This document shows, one piece after another, positions 1-8,645 of a DNA stretch of 60,902 bases (position 1 is the first letter of the stretch; every line of letters starts with the position of its first letter). Origin of the DNA: CAYZUE01 sp964481825 (GTDB lineage: Archaea > Hydrothermarchaeota > Hydrothermarchaeia > Hydrothermarchaeales > JALUUU01); the NCBI GenBank assembly GCA_964481825.1, contig CAYZUE010000001.1, forward strand, positions 1 to 60,902, in the 5' to 3' direction. The position numbers and the translations under genes are program-made. The notes under the pieces were generated by a model. The model saw only the letters and a program-made list of their open reading frames with translations. It ran no database searches and was not told where the DNA came from.

Positions 1-1
1 A

Positions 2-1534
2 AGGGATGTGGTGAAGGCTGCCGAAAAAGAAAAAATTGGTATTGAAATTGTTAGACGGGAATGTGAAAAATGTGGGACAATATCAATCAACACGTTATGT
101 GACAATTGTGGGAAACCAACAAAATTATCCCGTTGTTGCTTAGTTTGTGGAAAAAAAGGAGAAGGTGAAACTTGCAAATACTGTGGAATGAAAACAGGCT
201 TTTATGATTTTAGGCAATTTGATATTGGCCAAATATTAAAATCTGCCATCCGTTTAGTAGGAAATACCAGAAATAATTTAAAAGGGGTAATTGGATTGAC
301 TTCTGATTACAAGGTCCCTGAAAACTTATCAAAAGGAATTTTGCGTTCTAGGAACGATGTCTACGTTTTTAGAGATGGAACGGCCCGGTTTGATGCTACG
401 GATGATCCCTTAACTCACTTTACTCCATTTGAAATTGGCGTGTCTATTAATAAAATAAAAGAATTAGGATACGAAACGGATATTGAAGGACACCAAATTG
501 AAAACACTAATCAAGTAATAGAGCTTAAGTGTCAGGATATAATTATTCCTAAGAGTGGTGCAGAATACCTTTACCGGGCAAGTAAGTTTATAGATGAACT
601 GCTAGTTAAATTATATAAATTACCTCCTTATTATAATATTGAAACCAAAGAAAATCTAGTCGGTCATTTAATAATAGGTTTAGCTCCTCATACCAGTGCA
701 GGTATATTAGGAAGAATCATTGGATTTACAACTGCTTCCGTTTGTTATGCGCATCCTTATTTTCATGCAGCTAAAAGACGAAATTGTGATGGGGATGAAG
801 ATTCTATCTTTCTCTTACTCGATGGACTTTTAAATTTCTCTAAATCTTACCTTCCAATAACTCGGGGGGGTAAAATGGACACACCACTAGTTTTGACAAC
901 TAAGCTTGACCCTACGGAAGTAGATGAAGAAGTTCATAATATGGACATTTGCAAAAGATATTCCCTTGATTTCTATAATAGTACTTTAAAATATATTAAC
1001 CCTCAAGATATTAATGTAGAAACAATTGCTAATAGAATCGGAAAAAATACTCAATATAACTCTCTCCATTTTACGCACTCTACAACTGACATTAATTCAG
1101 GTCCAACTATAAGCGCATACAAAACACTGGGTTCTATGGAAGAAAAGGTTAAAGAACAACTAGAAATTGCAAGTAAGATAAATGCTGTAAATGAGATAGA
1201 CGTAGCCAAACGGGTCATCGAAAGCCATTTTCTTCCAGATATTGCAGGTAACCTTAGAGCCTTTTCAAAACAAACACTTCGATGTACTAAATGCAATTCT
1301 AAATATCGTCGAATACCGCTATCTGGAAAGTGTAGAAAATGTAACACCAAACTTGTTCTTACAGTACATAAAGGTTCAGTTAAGAAGTATTTGAAAATAA
1401 CAAAATTTCTAATAAATAATTACAATCTTGATGAGTATATAAAGCAAAGAGTCCGTCTTTTAGAAATAAGCATTGAATCAGTATTTGAAAAGGATAATGT
1501 AAAACAAGTTTCACTATCAAATTTTCTAGAATAA
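2..1534 (+). CDS. polC: DNA polymerase D large subunit DP2, C-terminal part (5' end outside window)
   Basis: C-terminal ~510 residues of the large, catalytic subunit of the archaeal family D replicative polymerase; the full protein is usually about 1100-1200 residues. The frame is open to the window edge, so the GTG codons near position 8 are internal, not a start. Seen: two CxxC zinc-ribbon pairs in the first ~60 residues (CEKCG, CDNCG, CCLVCG, CKYCG), the conserved catalytic acid cluster NCDGDED (residues ~259-265 counted from position 8), and a C-terminal zinc ribbon (CTKCN and CRKCN) before the tail that binds the small subunit or PCNA. No intein is visible in this part. It converges on rfcL, its functional partner at the replication fork, with 83 bases between the stops. 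Confidence 0.95.
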   Translation, partial: RDVVKAAEKEKIGIEIVRRECEKCGTISINTLCDNCGKPTKLSRCCLVCGKKGEGETCKYCGMKTGFYDFRQFDIGQILKSAIRLVGNTRNNLKGVIGLTSDYKVPENLSKGILRSRNDVYVFRDGTARFDATDDPLTHFTPFEIGVSINKIKELGYETDIEGHQIENTNQVIELKCQDIIIPKSGAEYLYRASKFIDELLVKLYKLPPYYNIETKENLVGHLIIGLAPHTSAGILGRIIGFTTASVCYAHPYFHAAKRRNCDGDEDSIFLLLDGLLNFSKSYLPITRGGKMDTPLVLTTKLDPTEVDEEVHNMDICKRYSLDFYNSTLKYINPQDINVETIANRIGKNTQYNSLHFTHSTTDINSGPTISAYKTLGSMEEKVKEQLEIASKINAVNEIDVAKRVIESHFLPDIAGNLRAFSKQTLRCTKCNSKYRRIPLSGKCRKCNTKLVLTVHKGSVKKYLKITKFLINNYNLDEYIKQRVRLLEISIESVFEKDNVKQVSLSNFLE

Positions 1535-1617
1535 TGTAAAAAAATCTCTAATATCTATCCTGTATATCTACAAATTTTGATTAAATAATAAAATTTTTTA
1601 GAAAAACCGATTTTACA

Positions 1618-2958
1618 TTAAAATTCTGTTATAGATGACTGATTTATCGTTTTCCAAGAATTCTTAATCTGTTGTTCTGTCAGCCTTTTAGAATCTTCAT
1701 AAATCTTGATAGGATCTTTATTTTCTACTAAATATTTTATTTCTTCAAGTTCGAGCTTTAATTCTGATGCTATTTCAACTGCCTTTTCATGGTTTTGATT
1801 CATTATTAGTTGAATTAATGGAATGAATTCTTTTAAAGCAATTTTTTTTGAGCAGTGAACTTTTTCATTAATTGTTTCTTTTCTCCCTTGTATTTTATCA
1901 GCTATTGAATTCAATATAGAACGTTTCTTCCTTGATTTTGAATATAAGATGAAAGTTTCTGGAAACTGATATTTCGTATATGCGTTGTATATTTTTGTCT
2001 TTGACATTGCCACCCCTGCAGACATCAAATCTATTGAATATTTCAAAAGTATCCAAGCTTGTCTTTTGAGGATTCTGCCTTTGTAAATATCCGCTTTAGA
2101 TAGATTTTTATACCCAAGAGCTAGATCCTTTGGATCTGAATATTCTCTAGGAAGGTTTTCAACTACCCATTTCATAATCAAGTCTGGATCTTCTTCTGAC
2201 TCGTTAACTGCTTCTCTAGCTTTAGTACAGGAATTTGATTTAAATATCCTTCGTATGGATTCAAAAATCTTTATTTGACTGTCTCTTCCACGGAGATTTT
2301 TTACATCGTTTAATGTAAGATTATTCTTACCTTCTGTCAAACTTTGAAGATCATTTATTGCAGCTCTTAGGTCCCCATTTGCATTAACTGATAGAATTTT
2401 AAGAACCTTTTCATCTATTGATTTATCTTCTTTAAGTTGAATTTCTTTAAGAACCTTCAATATTGTTCGCTTATCTATTCTTTTAAGAAGCAACATAAAA
2501 GTTAGTGAACGAAAGTCTTGGGGTAAATTCCACGGGTCATTAGCAATCAGTATTATTGGGTGGAGGGTCATTTTAACCCAATTTTTTAATGCTTTTAATC
2601 CCCCATAATCTGATTTTCCATGAATACCGTCCACTTCATCCAAAATGATAATCCTTTTATTAATTTTAGAAGCGAGAGTGTGTTGTGTCGCAGCTGTACC
2701 AACAATCCTGTTTATTATTGATCCTGATCGGATATCGCTAGCGTTAAGTTCAATATAATCATAACCTAGTTCTTTTGACAGAGCCACAGCTAACGAGGTC
2801 TTACCCACGCCTCCTGGGCCATGAATCAGCACCGCTTTTTTTTGTGGACTTCCTTCATTCCAGGCTTTAATCCAATTAGACAACGACTTTTTAGCGCTTG
2901 GATTACCAGCAATATCTATAATCCTCGCAGGCCTATATTTCTCAACCCATGCTTCCAT
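1618..2958 (-). CDS. rfcL: Replication factor C large subunit (clamp loader)
   Basis: AAA+ ATPase of the archaeal clamp loader that, with the small subunit, opens PCNA at primer ends. Seen: RFC-box start with WVEKYRP (residues 4-10), Walker A GPGGVGKTS (47-55), Walker B ILDEVD (105-110), a sensor-1/SRC-like region near 'FRSLTFMLLLKR', then a helical C-terminal collar. At 446 residues it is of normal length for the large subunit. The protein ends in QSSITEF, which fits a minimal PIP box (Q-x-x-I-x-x-F) placed exactly at the C-terminus as in other archaeal RfcL proteins, though the second aromatic is missing. Divergent from gyrB across 169 bases; convergent with polD. Confidence 0.95.
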   Translation of the reverse strand: MEAWVEKYRPARIIDIAGNPSAKKSLSNWIKAWNEGSPQKKAVLIHGPGGVGKTSLAVALSKELGYDYIELNASDIRSGSIINRIVGTAATQHTLASKINKRIIILDEVDGIHGKSDYGGLKALKNWVKMTLHPIILIANDPWNLPQDFRSLTFMLLLKRIDKRTILKVLKEIQLKEDKSIDEKVLKILSVNANGDLRAAINDLQSLTEGKNNLTLNDVKNLRGRDSQIKIFESIRRIFKSNSCTKAREAVNESEEDPDLIMKWVVENLPREYSDPKDLALGYKNLSKADIYKGRILKRQAWILLKYSIDLMSAGVAMSKTKIYNAYTKYQFPETFILYSKSRKKRSILNSIADKIQGRKETINEKVHCSKKIALKEFIPLIQLIMNQNHEKAVEIASELKLELEEIKYLVENKDPIKIYEDSKRLTEQQIKNSWKTINQSSITEF

Positions 2959-3062
2959 TATAATAACCTACTACTTTTTGAGTAATAAGTATTATTCTTA
3001 GGTTTTGATTAACTCAATTATTTTATTCTCGTTTTTTAAGCTTTAATGTTTAAATAAGAAGC

Positions 3063-3071
3063 TTTATAAAG
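3063..3071 (+). promoter_or_regulatory. Probable TATA box of gyrBA
   Basis: TTTATAAAG lies 57 bases ahead of the gyrB ATG, in the AT-rich region shared with divergent rfcL. Box sequence fits the archaeal consensus; position implies a short leader. Not tested experimentally. Confidence 0.45.
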
Positions 3072-3127
3072 TATGGATTACATTAACATTTTCGGGACTA
3101 AATATATTTTTTTGTAGGCAGAAAATT

Positions 3128-5446
3128 ATGGATTATTCGGCCAAAGACATTGAGGTTTTAGAAGGCTTAGAAGCCGTCAGGATGCGGCCTAGCATGTACA
3201 TTGGCAGCACGGGTTCAGAGGGACTTCATCATCTAATCTACGAGGTAGTCGATAATAGTATTGATGAAGCGTTAGCAGGCTATTGTAAACGTATAGACGT
3301 CATTATAAAAAAGGACAAGAGTATAAGCGTTTTTGATGATGGAAGGGGAATACCTGTTGATAAACATCCTAAATATAATAAATCAGGCGTGGAAGTAACA
3401 ATGACCATGCTTCATGCTGGTGGGAAATTTGATCATAAAACATACCGTATTTCCGGCGGATTACATGGTGTTGGTGTTAGTGTTGTAAATGCGTTGTCTG
3501 AATGGCTTGAGGTAGAAGTAAAAAGAGGAGGTAAGATCTACCATCATCGCTATGAGCTTGGTAAGTGTATGACCCCTTTAAAGATTAAGGGGGAGGCCAC
3601 TGAAACTGGAACTACGATAACTTTTAAGCCTGATAAGAGTATCTTTGACAATATTGAATTTAACTATGAAACAATTTCCAATCGCCTAAGGGAGTTAGCA
3701 TTTCTAACTAAATCAGTACAAATATCATTATTCGAAGAAGTTTCAGGTAGAGAAGATATTTTCCAATATCCTGGGGGCATTGTATCATATGTTGAATATT
3801 TAAATAATAACAAGACTCCGCTCCATAATAAGATAATATATTTTGAAAAAAAAACTGGAAACGTGCAATTAGACATTGCAATGCAGTACACTGACAGTTA
3901 TGTCGAGAATATTTATGCTTTTGCTAATAGTATAAATACTAGGGAAGGGGGGACGCATTTAATTGGTTTTCGCTCTGCTCTTACAAGGAATGTAAATGAT
4001 TACGGTAAAAAGAACAAGTTATTTAAAGAAGGTGAGACCCTAAGCGGGCAAGATATTCGTGAGGGTCTAACAGCAATAATCAACCTTAAACTCCCTGATC
4101 CTCAGTTTGAGGGTCAAACAAAAACCAAGTTAGGAAATAATGAAATGAAAGGGGTTGTAGGTTCTCTTGCTGGCGAGGGTTTCTCAGAATTTTTTGAGGA
4201 AAATCCTGAAATTGTAAGGAAAATAATTGAAAAGGCCACCTTAGCAATGAGGGCAAGGGAGGCTGCAAGAAAAGCAAGGGAACTTATTAGGCGTAAAACC
4301 GCATTAGAAAGTAGTGCTCTCCCTGGGAAGTTAGCAGATTGTTCTGAGAAGGATCCAGCTTTAAGTGAATTATACATAGTTGAGGGAGATTCTGCCGGTG
4401 GCAGTGCTAAACAGGGAAGAGACAGAACCTATCAAGCTATCCTCCCACTTCGAGGTAAAATTCTCAATGTTGAAAAGGCAAGGGTAGATAAAATTTTTGA
4501 AAATACTGAGATTAGGGCGATGATAACTGCATTAGGTACAAGTGTAGACACTGAGTTTAATCTAGAGAAGCTAAGGTACCATAAAATTATACTTATGACA
4601 GATGCTGATGTTGATGGTTCACATATACGAACTCTCCTCCTAACATTCTTTTATCGTCAGATGAAAGAACTCGTTAAAGAAGGGCATATTTACATTGCTC
4701 AACCGCCTCTTTATAAAATAAAAAAGAAAAGAGTGGAGAGTTACGCATATAGTGAGAGAGAGGTCGAACAATTATACCAGGATATGGGGATTAAAGATTT
4801 AATTTTTCGTTCCAATAATCGTGTTTTGGAACCTAATGAGATGAAATCCTTGTTAGAATCTTTAACCCTATATGCTGGATGTTATTCCAAAGTTCGGAAA
4901 GACATTGATGCTAATTTACTCAACATCATGTTAGATCTTGAAGCAATTAATATTCAAAATATTGCTCAAGCATTATCTGGGAATACTTCGTGCGTTTTAT
5001 CTGATAAAAAAACAAATCCTGATCATCCACACGGTGGAATTCTGGCATTTTTATATAATGGCTTAGAAATGGACTCAAGTATATTTTTCACTTCTGATTT
5101 CAAAATGTTGCATAAAATTCATCAAAGAACTACTGGTAACTTTCCATTAACAATTGAGGGTAATGAAAACTTAGAAATTTCTACTATTTTGAGTCTTTTT
5201 GAATATATTATCAAACGCGGAAAAAAAGGTACTACTATGCAACGATATAAGGGCCTCGGTGAGATGAATCCAACTCAACTCTGGGAAACAACAATGAATC
5301 CTGATACACGCACGATTCTAAAGGTCTCTCTCACCGATTCTATGGAGGCGGATAGGGTTTTTCATATGCTTATGGGTGATAAAGTAGAGCCTCGTCGGAA
5401 TTTTATTGAGAGGCATGCTAGCGAGGTAAGATCTTTAGATATTTAA
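3128..5446 (+). CDS. gyrB: DNA gyrase subunit B, long form with TOPRIM-region insert
   Basis: ATPase subunit of gyrase, which with GyrA introduces negative supercoils. Seen: GHKL ATPase motifs (DDGRGIP; GGLHGVGVSVVNALS), transducer, TOPRIM with EGDSA (419-423) and D492-x-D-x-D496 for Mg2+, and the C-terminal RYKGLGEMNP motif (706-715). At 772 residues it is longer than the ~640-residue GyrB I associate with Haloarchaea and Gram-positive bacteria. The extra ~140 residues lie between TOPRIM and RYKGLGEMNP, where GyrB of Proteobacteria and several other Gram-negative groups also carries an insert. That suggests acquisition from such a donor. Followed by gyrA after 2 bases, so translated as a pair. 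Confidence 0.97.
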   Translation: MDYSAKDIEVLEGLEAVRMRPSMYIGSTGSEGLHHLIYEVVDNSIDEALAGYCKRIDVIIKKDKSISVFDDGRGIPVDKHPKYNKSGVEVTMTMLHAGGKFDHKTYRISGGLHGVGVSVVNALSEWLEVEVKRGGKIYHHRYELGKCMTPLKIKGEATETGTTITFKPDKSIFDNIEFNYETISNRLRELAFLTKSVQISLFEEVSGREDIFQYPGGIVSYVEYLNNNKTPLHNKIIYFEKKTGNVQLDIAMQYTDSYVENIYAFANSINTREGGTHLIGFRSALTRNVNDYGKKNKLFKEGETLSGQDIREGLTAIINLKLPDPQFEGQTKTKLGNNEMKGVVGSLAGEGFSEFFEENPEIVRKIIEKATLAMRAREAARKARELIRRKTALESSALPGKLADCSEKDPALSELYIVEGDSAGGSAKQGRDRTYQAILPLRGKILNVEKARVDKIFENTEIRAMITALGTSVDTEFNLEKLRYHKIILMTDADVDGSHIRTLLLTFFYRQMKELVKEGHIYIAQPPLYKIKKKRVESYAYSEREVEQLYQDMGIKDLIFRSNNRVLEPNEMKSLLESLTLYAGCYSKVRKDIDANLLNIMLDLEAINIQNIAQALSGNTSCVLSDKKTNPDHPHGGILAFLYNGLEMDSSIFFTSDFKMLHKIHQRTTGNFPLTIEGNENLEISTILSLFEYIIKRGKKGTTMQRYKGLGEMNPTQLWETTMNPDTRTILKVSLTDSMEADRVFHMLMGDKVEPRRNFIERHASEVRSLDI

Positions 5447-5448
5447 AA

Positions 5449-7881
5449 ATGGAAGAAAATTCACCATCAGCTAAGGAAAAAATTGTCCCAGTTAAAATAG
5501 AAGACGAGATGAAGAAGAGCTATATTGATTACGCGATGAGTGTAATTGTCGGCAGGGCTCTTCCTGATGTTCGCGATGGTTTAAAACCCGTTCATAGGCG
5601 CATTCTTTACGCTATGCACGAACTTGGAAATACGCACAATAAGCCACATAAGAAGAGTGCTAGGATTGTAGGGGAAGTTTTAGGTAAATATCATCCGCAT
5701 GGTGATATAGCTGTATACGATGCTCTTGTCCGGATGGTTCAGGATTTCTCAATGCGATATCCACTAATAGACGGGCAAGGGAATTTTGGGAGTTTAGACG
5801 GCGACGCTGCAGCAGCAATGCGTTATACTGAAGTTAGGATTTCTAAAATTGCCGAAGAAATTCTCTCAGATATCGAGGAGAAAACTGTTGATTACATTCC
5901 AAATTTTGACGAGTCACTAATGGAACCAACTGTACTACCTGGAATGCTTCCGAATCTCCTTTTGAATGGATCTTCAGGTATAGCAGTTGGAATGGCTACA
6001 AATGTTCCACCTCATAATCTAGTTGAAGTTGTAAATGCAACTATTGCAATCATAGATAATAAAAATATTGATATTTCAGAGATAATGGAATATATTCCTG
6101 GCCCCGATTTTCCAACAGGTGCATTTATACATGGACGGGCCGGTATTATCCAAGCATTTCAAACAGGTAGGGGAACCATAAAACTTAGAGCTAAGGCCGG
6201 AATCGAAGAAGATAATAATAAGAAACAAATTCTTATCACTGAGATTCCCTATCAGGTGAACAAGGCCAAACTTATTAAGGCCATCGCTGGCCTAGTTAGA
6301 GAGAAGAAAATAGAGGGCATATCTGACCTTCGAGATGAAAGCGATAGGGAAGGTATGCGTATTGTAGTAGAAATTAAGGGTAGCGCAATTTCTGAGGTAG
6401 TGTTGAATCAACTTTATAAACATACCCGGCTTGAGTCTACTTTTGGGATAATTAACCTAGCTATTGTTGATGGAAAACCAAGGGTATTAACAATAAAAGA
6501 ATTGTTTTCAGAATATATAACTCACAGAATCGATGTTGTAAATCGACGTACTGAATTTCAATTGAAGAAAGCGGAGAGAAGATCTCATATTCTTCAAGGA
6601 CTTCGTGTGGCTTTAAAGAATATTAGCATAGTTGTAAAAATCATTCGAGGATCCAAGACTGTTGAGGTTGCGAGGGAGGCTCTTATTCGTAAGTTTTCGC
6701 TAACTAAACTACAGACATCAGCTATATTAGATATGAAACTCCAACGCCTTGCAGCACTTGAAAGAGAGAAAGTTGAGGGTGAGCATCGTGAGTTACTAAC
6801 TAGGATATCTGTTCTAAAAGGCATATTAGCTTCCGAAGAAAAGGTTTTGACAATTATTAAAGATGAACTTATAGAACTGAGAGATAAGTATGGCGATTCA
6901 AGGAGGACTGAGATTGTCGAAGCATACGATGACCTTACAATAGAGGATCTCATAGCAGTTGAAGACATGGTTGTTACAATAACAAACAGTGGTTATATCA
7001 AGCGTCTTCCCGTAACTACTTATCGTAGTCAGAGACGGGGTGGTAAAGGCATTATAGGGATGGAAACTAAAGAAAAAGATGTCGTATCTAATTTATTTAT
7101 AGCATCTACCCACGATTACCTACTTTTCTTTTCAAATAAAGGAAAAGTTTACTGGAAGAAGGTTTACACGATACCGGAAAGTGGCCGATACTCCAAAGGA
7201 AAAGCTATGGTTAATCTTCTTGAGATAACTGATGATGAGTACATAACTGCTACAATTCCAATAAAAGATTTTGATGAAGAGCATTTCCTACTAATGGCCA
7301 CCCAGAAGGGGAAGGTGAAAAAGACAGCATTGTCTGCTTATAAAAATCCACGAAAGACAGGTATAAAAGCAATAACAATTTCTTCAGGTGATGAGCTTAT
7401 TTGTGTGAATAAGACTGATGGAAACTGTGAAGTAATCCTAGGTACTGCTAGAGGTAAGTCTATTAGGTTCAACGAAAAAGATGTTCGTCCAATGGGGAGA
7501 ACAGCTATGGGAGTGCGAGGGATTAAACTTGGCAAGAATGATACCGTTGTAGGTATGGAGATTCTTCAGAAAAAATTAACACTTCTAACAGTGACAAAAA
7601 ATGGATTTGGTAAGCGGACATCTTTAGACAAATACCCGATTCAAAGACGGGGTGGTAAAGGTGTTATTAATATTATCACAAGTAGTAGAAATGGGCATGT
7701 AATCGGAATTCAAGTTGTTCATGATGAGGATGAGATTATGTTGATGAGTGGTAATGGAATAGCAATTAGAGTTCCTGTTAAGGGGATTTCTATTATAGGT
7801 CGGATTACTCAAGGAGTGACGTTAATGAACCTTAAACCAAAAGACACTGTTTGTGCAGTTGAAAGGATACTTGAAGGATAG
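5449..7881 (+). CDS. gyrA: DNA gyrase subunit A
   Basis: DNA cleavage and wrapping subunit of gyrase. Seen: winged-helix breakage-reunion domain with the AAMRYTE motif and catalytic Tyr126, a coiled-coil tower, and a six-blade C-terminal beta-pinwheel. The GyrA box QRRGGKG, which separates gyrase from topoisomerase IV, is present in the first blade and again, as a perfect copy, in a late blade (around residues 527 and 732). 810 residues is usual for GyrA. Starts 2 bases after gyrB and ends 1 base before the stop of the convergent gltB3 gene, leaving no room for a separate terminator. Confidence 0.97.
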   Translation: MEENSPSAKEKIVPVKIEDEMKKSYIDYAMSVIVGRALPDVRDGLKPVHRRILYAMHELGNTHNKPHKKSARIVGEVLGKYHPHGDIAVYDALVRMVQDFSMRYPLIDGQGNFGSLDGDAAAAMRYTEVRISKIAEEILSDIEEKTVDYIPNFDESLMEPTVLPGMLPNLLLNGSSGIAVGMATNVPPHNLVEVVNATIAIIDNKNIDISEIMEYIPGPDFPTGAFIHGRAGIIQAFQTGRGTIKLRAKAGIEEDNNKKQILITEIPYQVNKAKLIKAIAGLVREKKIEGISDLRDESDREGMRIVVEIKGSAISEVVLNQLYKHTRLESTFGIINLAIVDGKPRVLTIKELFSEYITHRIDVVNRRTEFQLKKAERRSHILQGLRVALKNISIVVKIIRGSKTVEVAREALIRKFSLTKLQTSAILDMKLQRLAALEREKVEGEHRELLTRISVLKGILASEEKVLTIIKDELIELRDKYGDSRRTEIVEAYDDLTIEDLIAVEDMVVTITNSGYIKRLPVTTYRSQRRGGKGIIGMETKEKDVVSNLFIASTHDYLLFFSNKGKVYWKKVYTIPESGRYSKGKAMVNLLEITDDEYITATIPIKDFDEEHFLLMATQKGKVKKTALSAYKNPRKTGIKAITISSGDELICVNKTDGNCEVILGTARGKSIRFNEKDVRPMGRTAMGVRGIKLGKNDTVVGMEILQKKLTLLTVTKNGFGKRTSLDKYPIQRRGGKGVINIITSSRNGHVIGIQVVHDEDEIMLMSGNGIAIRVPVKGISIIGRITQGVTLMNLKPKDTVCAVERILEG

Positions 7882-7882
7882 T

Positions 7883-8644
7883 CTATTCTGTATACATCTC
7901 TCCAAATGGTCGGAGTTTTGATGGGACAATTTTTATAAATTTTTCTTTAATAATTTCTTTTAATTCATATCCAAATATTTCACAAAACTCTCCTATTGCA
8001 GTATTAAGGAATTCCATGTCATTTTTGTCTATTTCCATAATTTTCGCAGATACACCAAGTTTCCTCTCTGGAACTGATCCCCTAATATAAACAATTCCGC
8101 CATGAATTCCAGTAGCTATCCAATCCCCAATAATATCTGATTCACTATCTTTTATCCCTAATATTATGATCCTCCCACCAGCCATGTATTCTCCAAGAAA
8201 ATCTCCTGCAACTCCCGCCGCTATTATTGTTGGAAAATTCCCTTTATATTCTTTCATATGAATTCCAACGCGATATCCTACATCTCCGTTAATCATTATT
8301 TTACCCCCTCTCATACTATGACCAACAATATCTCTCGCATCGCCATGAACAATAATACTTCCATTGTTCATTGTATTTCCTAATCCATCTTGAGCATTCC
8401 CATAGATAATTATTTTAGGTCCGTCCATGAAAGATCCTAGGTCGTCTCCTGCAGTACCATGAATCTCAATTTCTATATTATCTTTAATCCCATTTGAGAT
8501 GTATCTATGCCCGTTAATGTTTGTTAGTTTAATTTTTTTTGTTTTATGAATAATAGCATTTTCAACTTTATCGTTTAATTCCTTATTTTCTAGCCCTTCA
8601 CCATTTATCACGACTTCTTTCATATTCAATTTGTTTTTAGTCAT
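7883..8644 (-). CDS. Glutamate synthase GXGXG-domain subunit (archaeal GltB3 type)
   Basis: Stand-alone version of the C-terminal GXGXG beta-helix domain of the glutamate synthase large subunit. Seen: repeated short G-x-x-x-G turns such as GTAGDDLGSFM, GNAQDGLGNTM and GDARDIVGHSM, followed by GVAGDFLGEYM and an extra C-terminal ~60 residues. It is the third gene of a split enzyme: amidotransferase, synthase and GXGXG chains are consecutive. I chose the ATG at 8644 because it lies one base after the stop of the upstream synthase gene; a GTG at 8668 would add eight residues and overlap that gene. FwdC-type formylmethanofuran dehydrogenase subunits share this fold, but the neighbours make glutamate synthase the better call. 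Confidence 0.87.
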   Translation of the reverse strand: MTKNKLNMKEVVINGEGLENKELNDKVENAIIHKTKKIKLTNINGHRYISNGIKDNIEIEIHGTAGDDLGSFMDGPKIIIYGNAQDGLGNTMNNGSIIVHGDARDIVGHSMRGGKIMINGDVGYRVGIHMKEYKGNFPTIIAAGVAGDFLGEYMAGGRIIILGIKDSESDIIGDWIATGIHGGIVYIRGSVPERKLGVSAKIMEIDKNDMEFLNTAIGEFCEIFGYELKEIIKEKFIKIVPSKLRPFGEMYTE

Positions 8645-8645
8645 T

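Noticed and set aside
1051..1350. 99-residue frame opposite polD
   Set aside because: Lies wholly within the conserved polD coding region on the other strand, with no motif; shadow frame.
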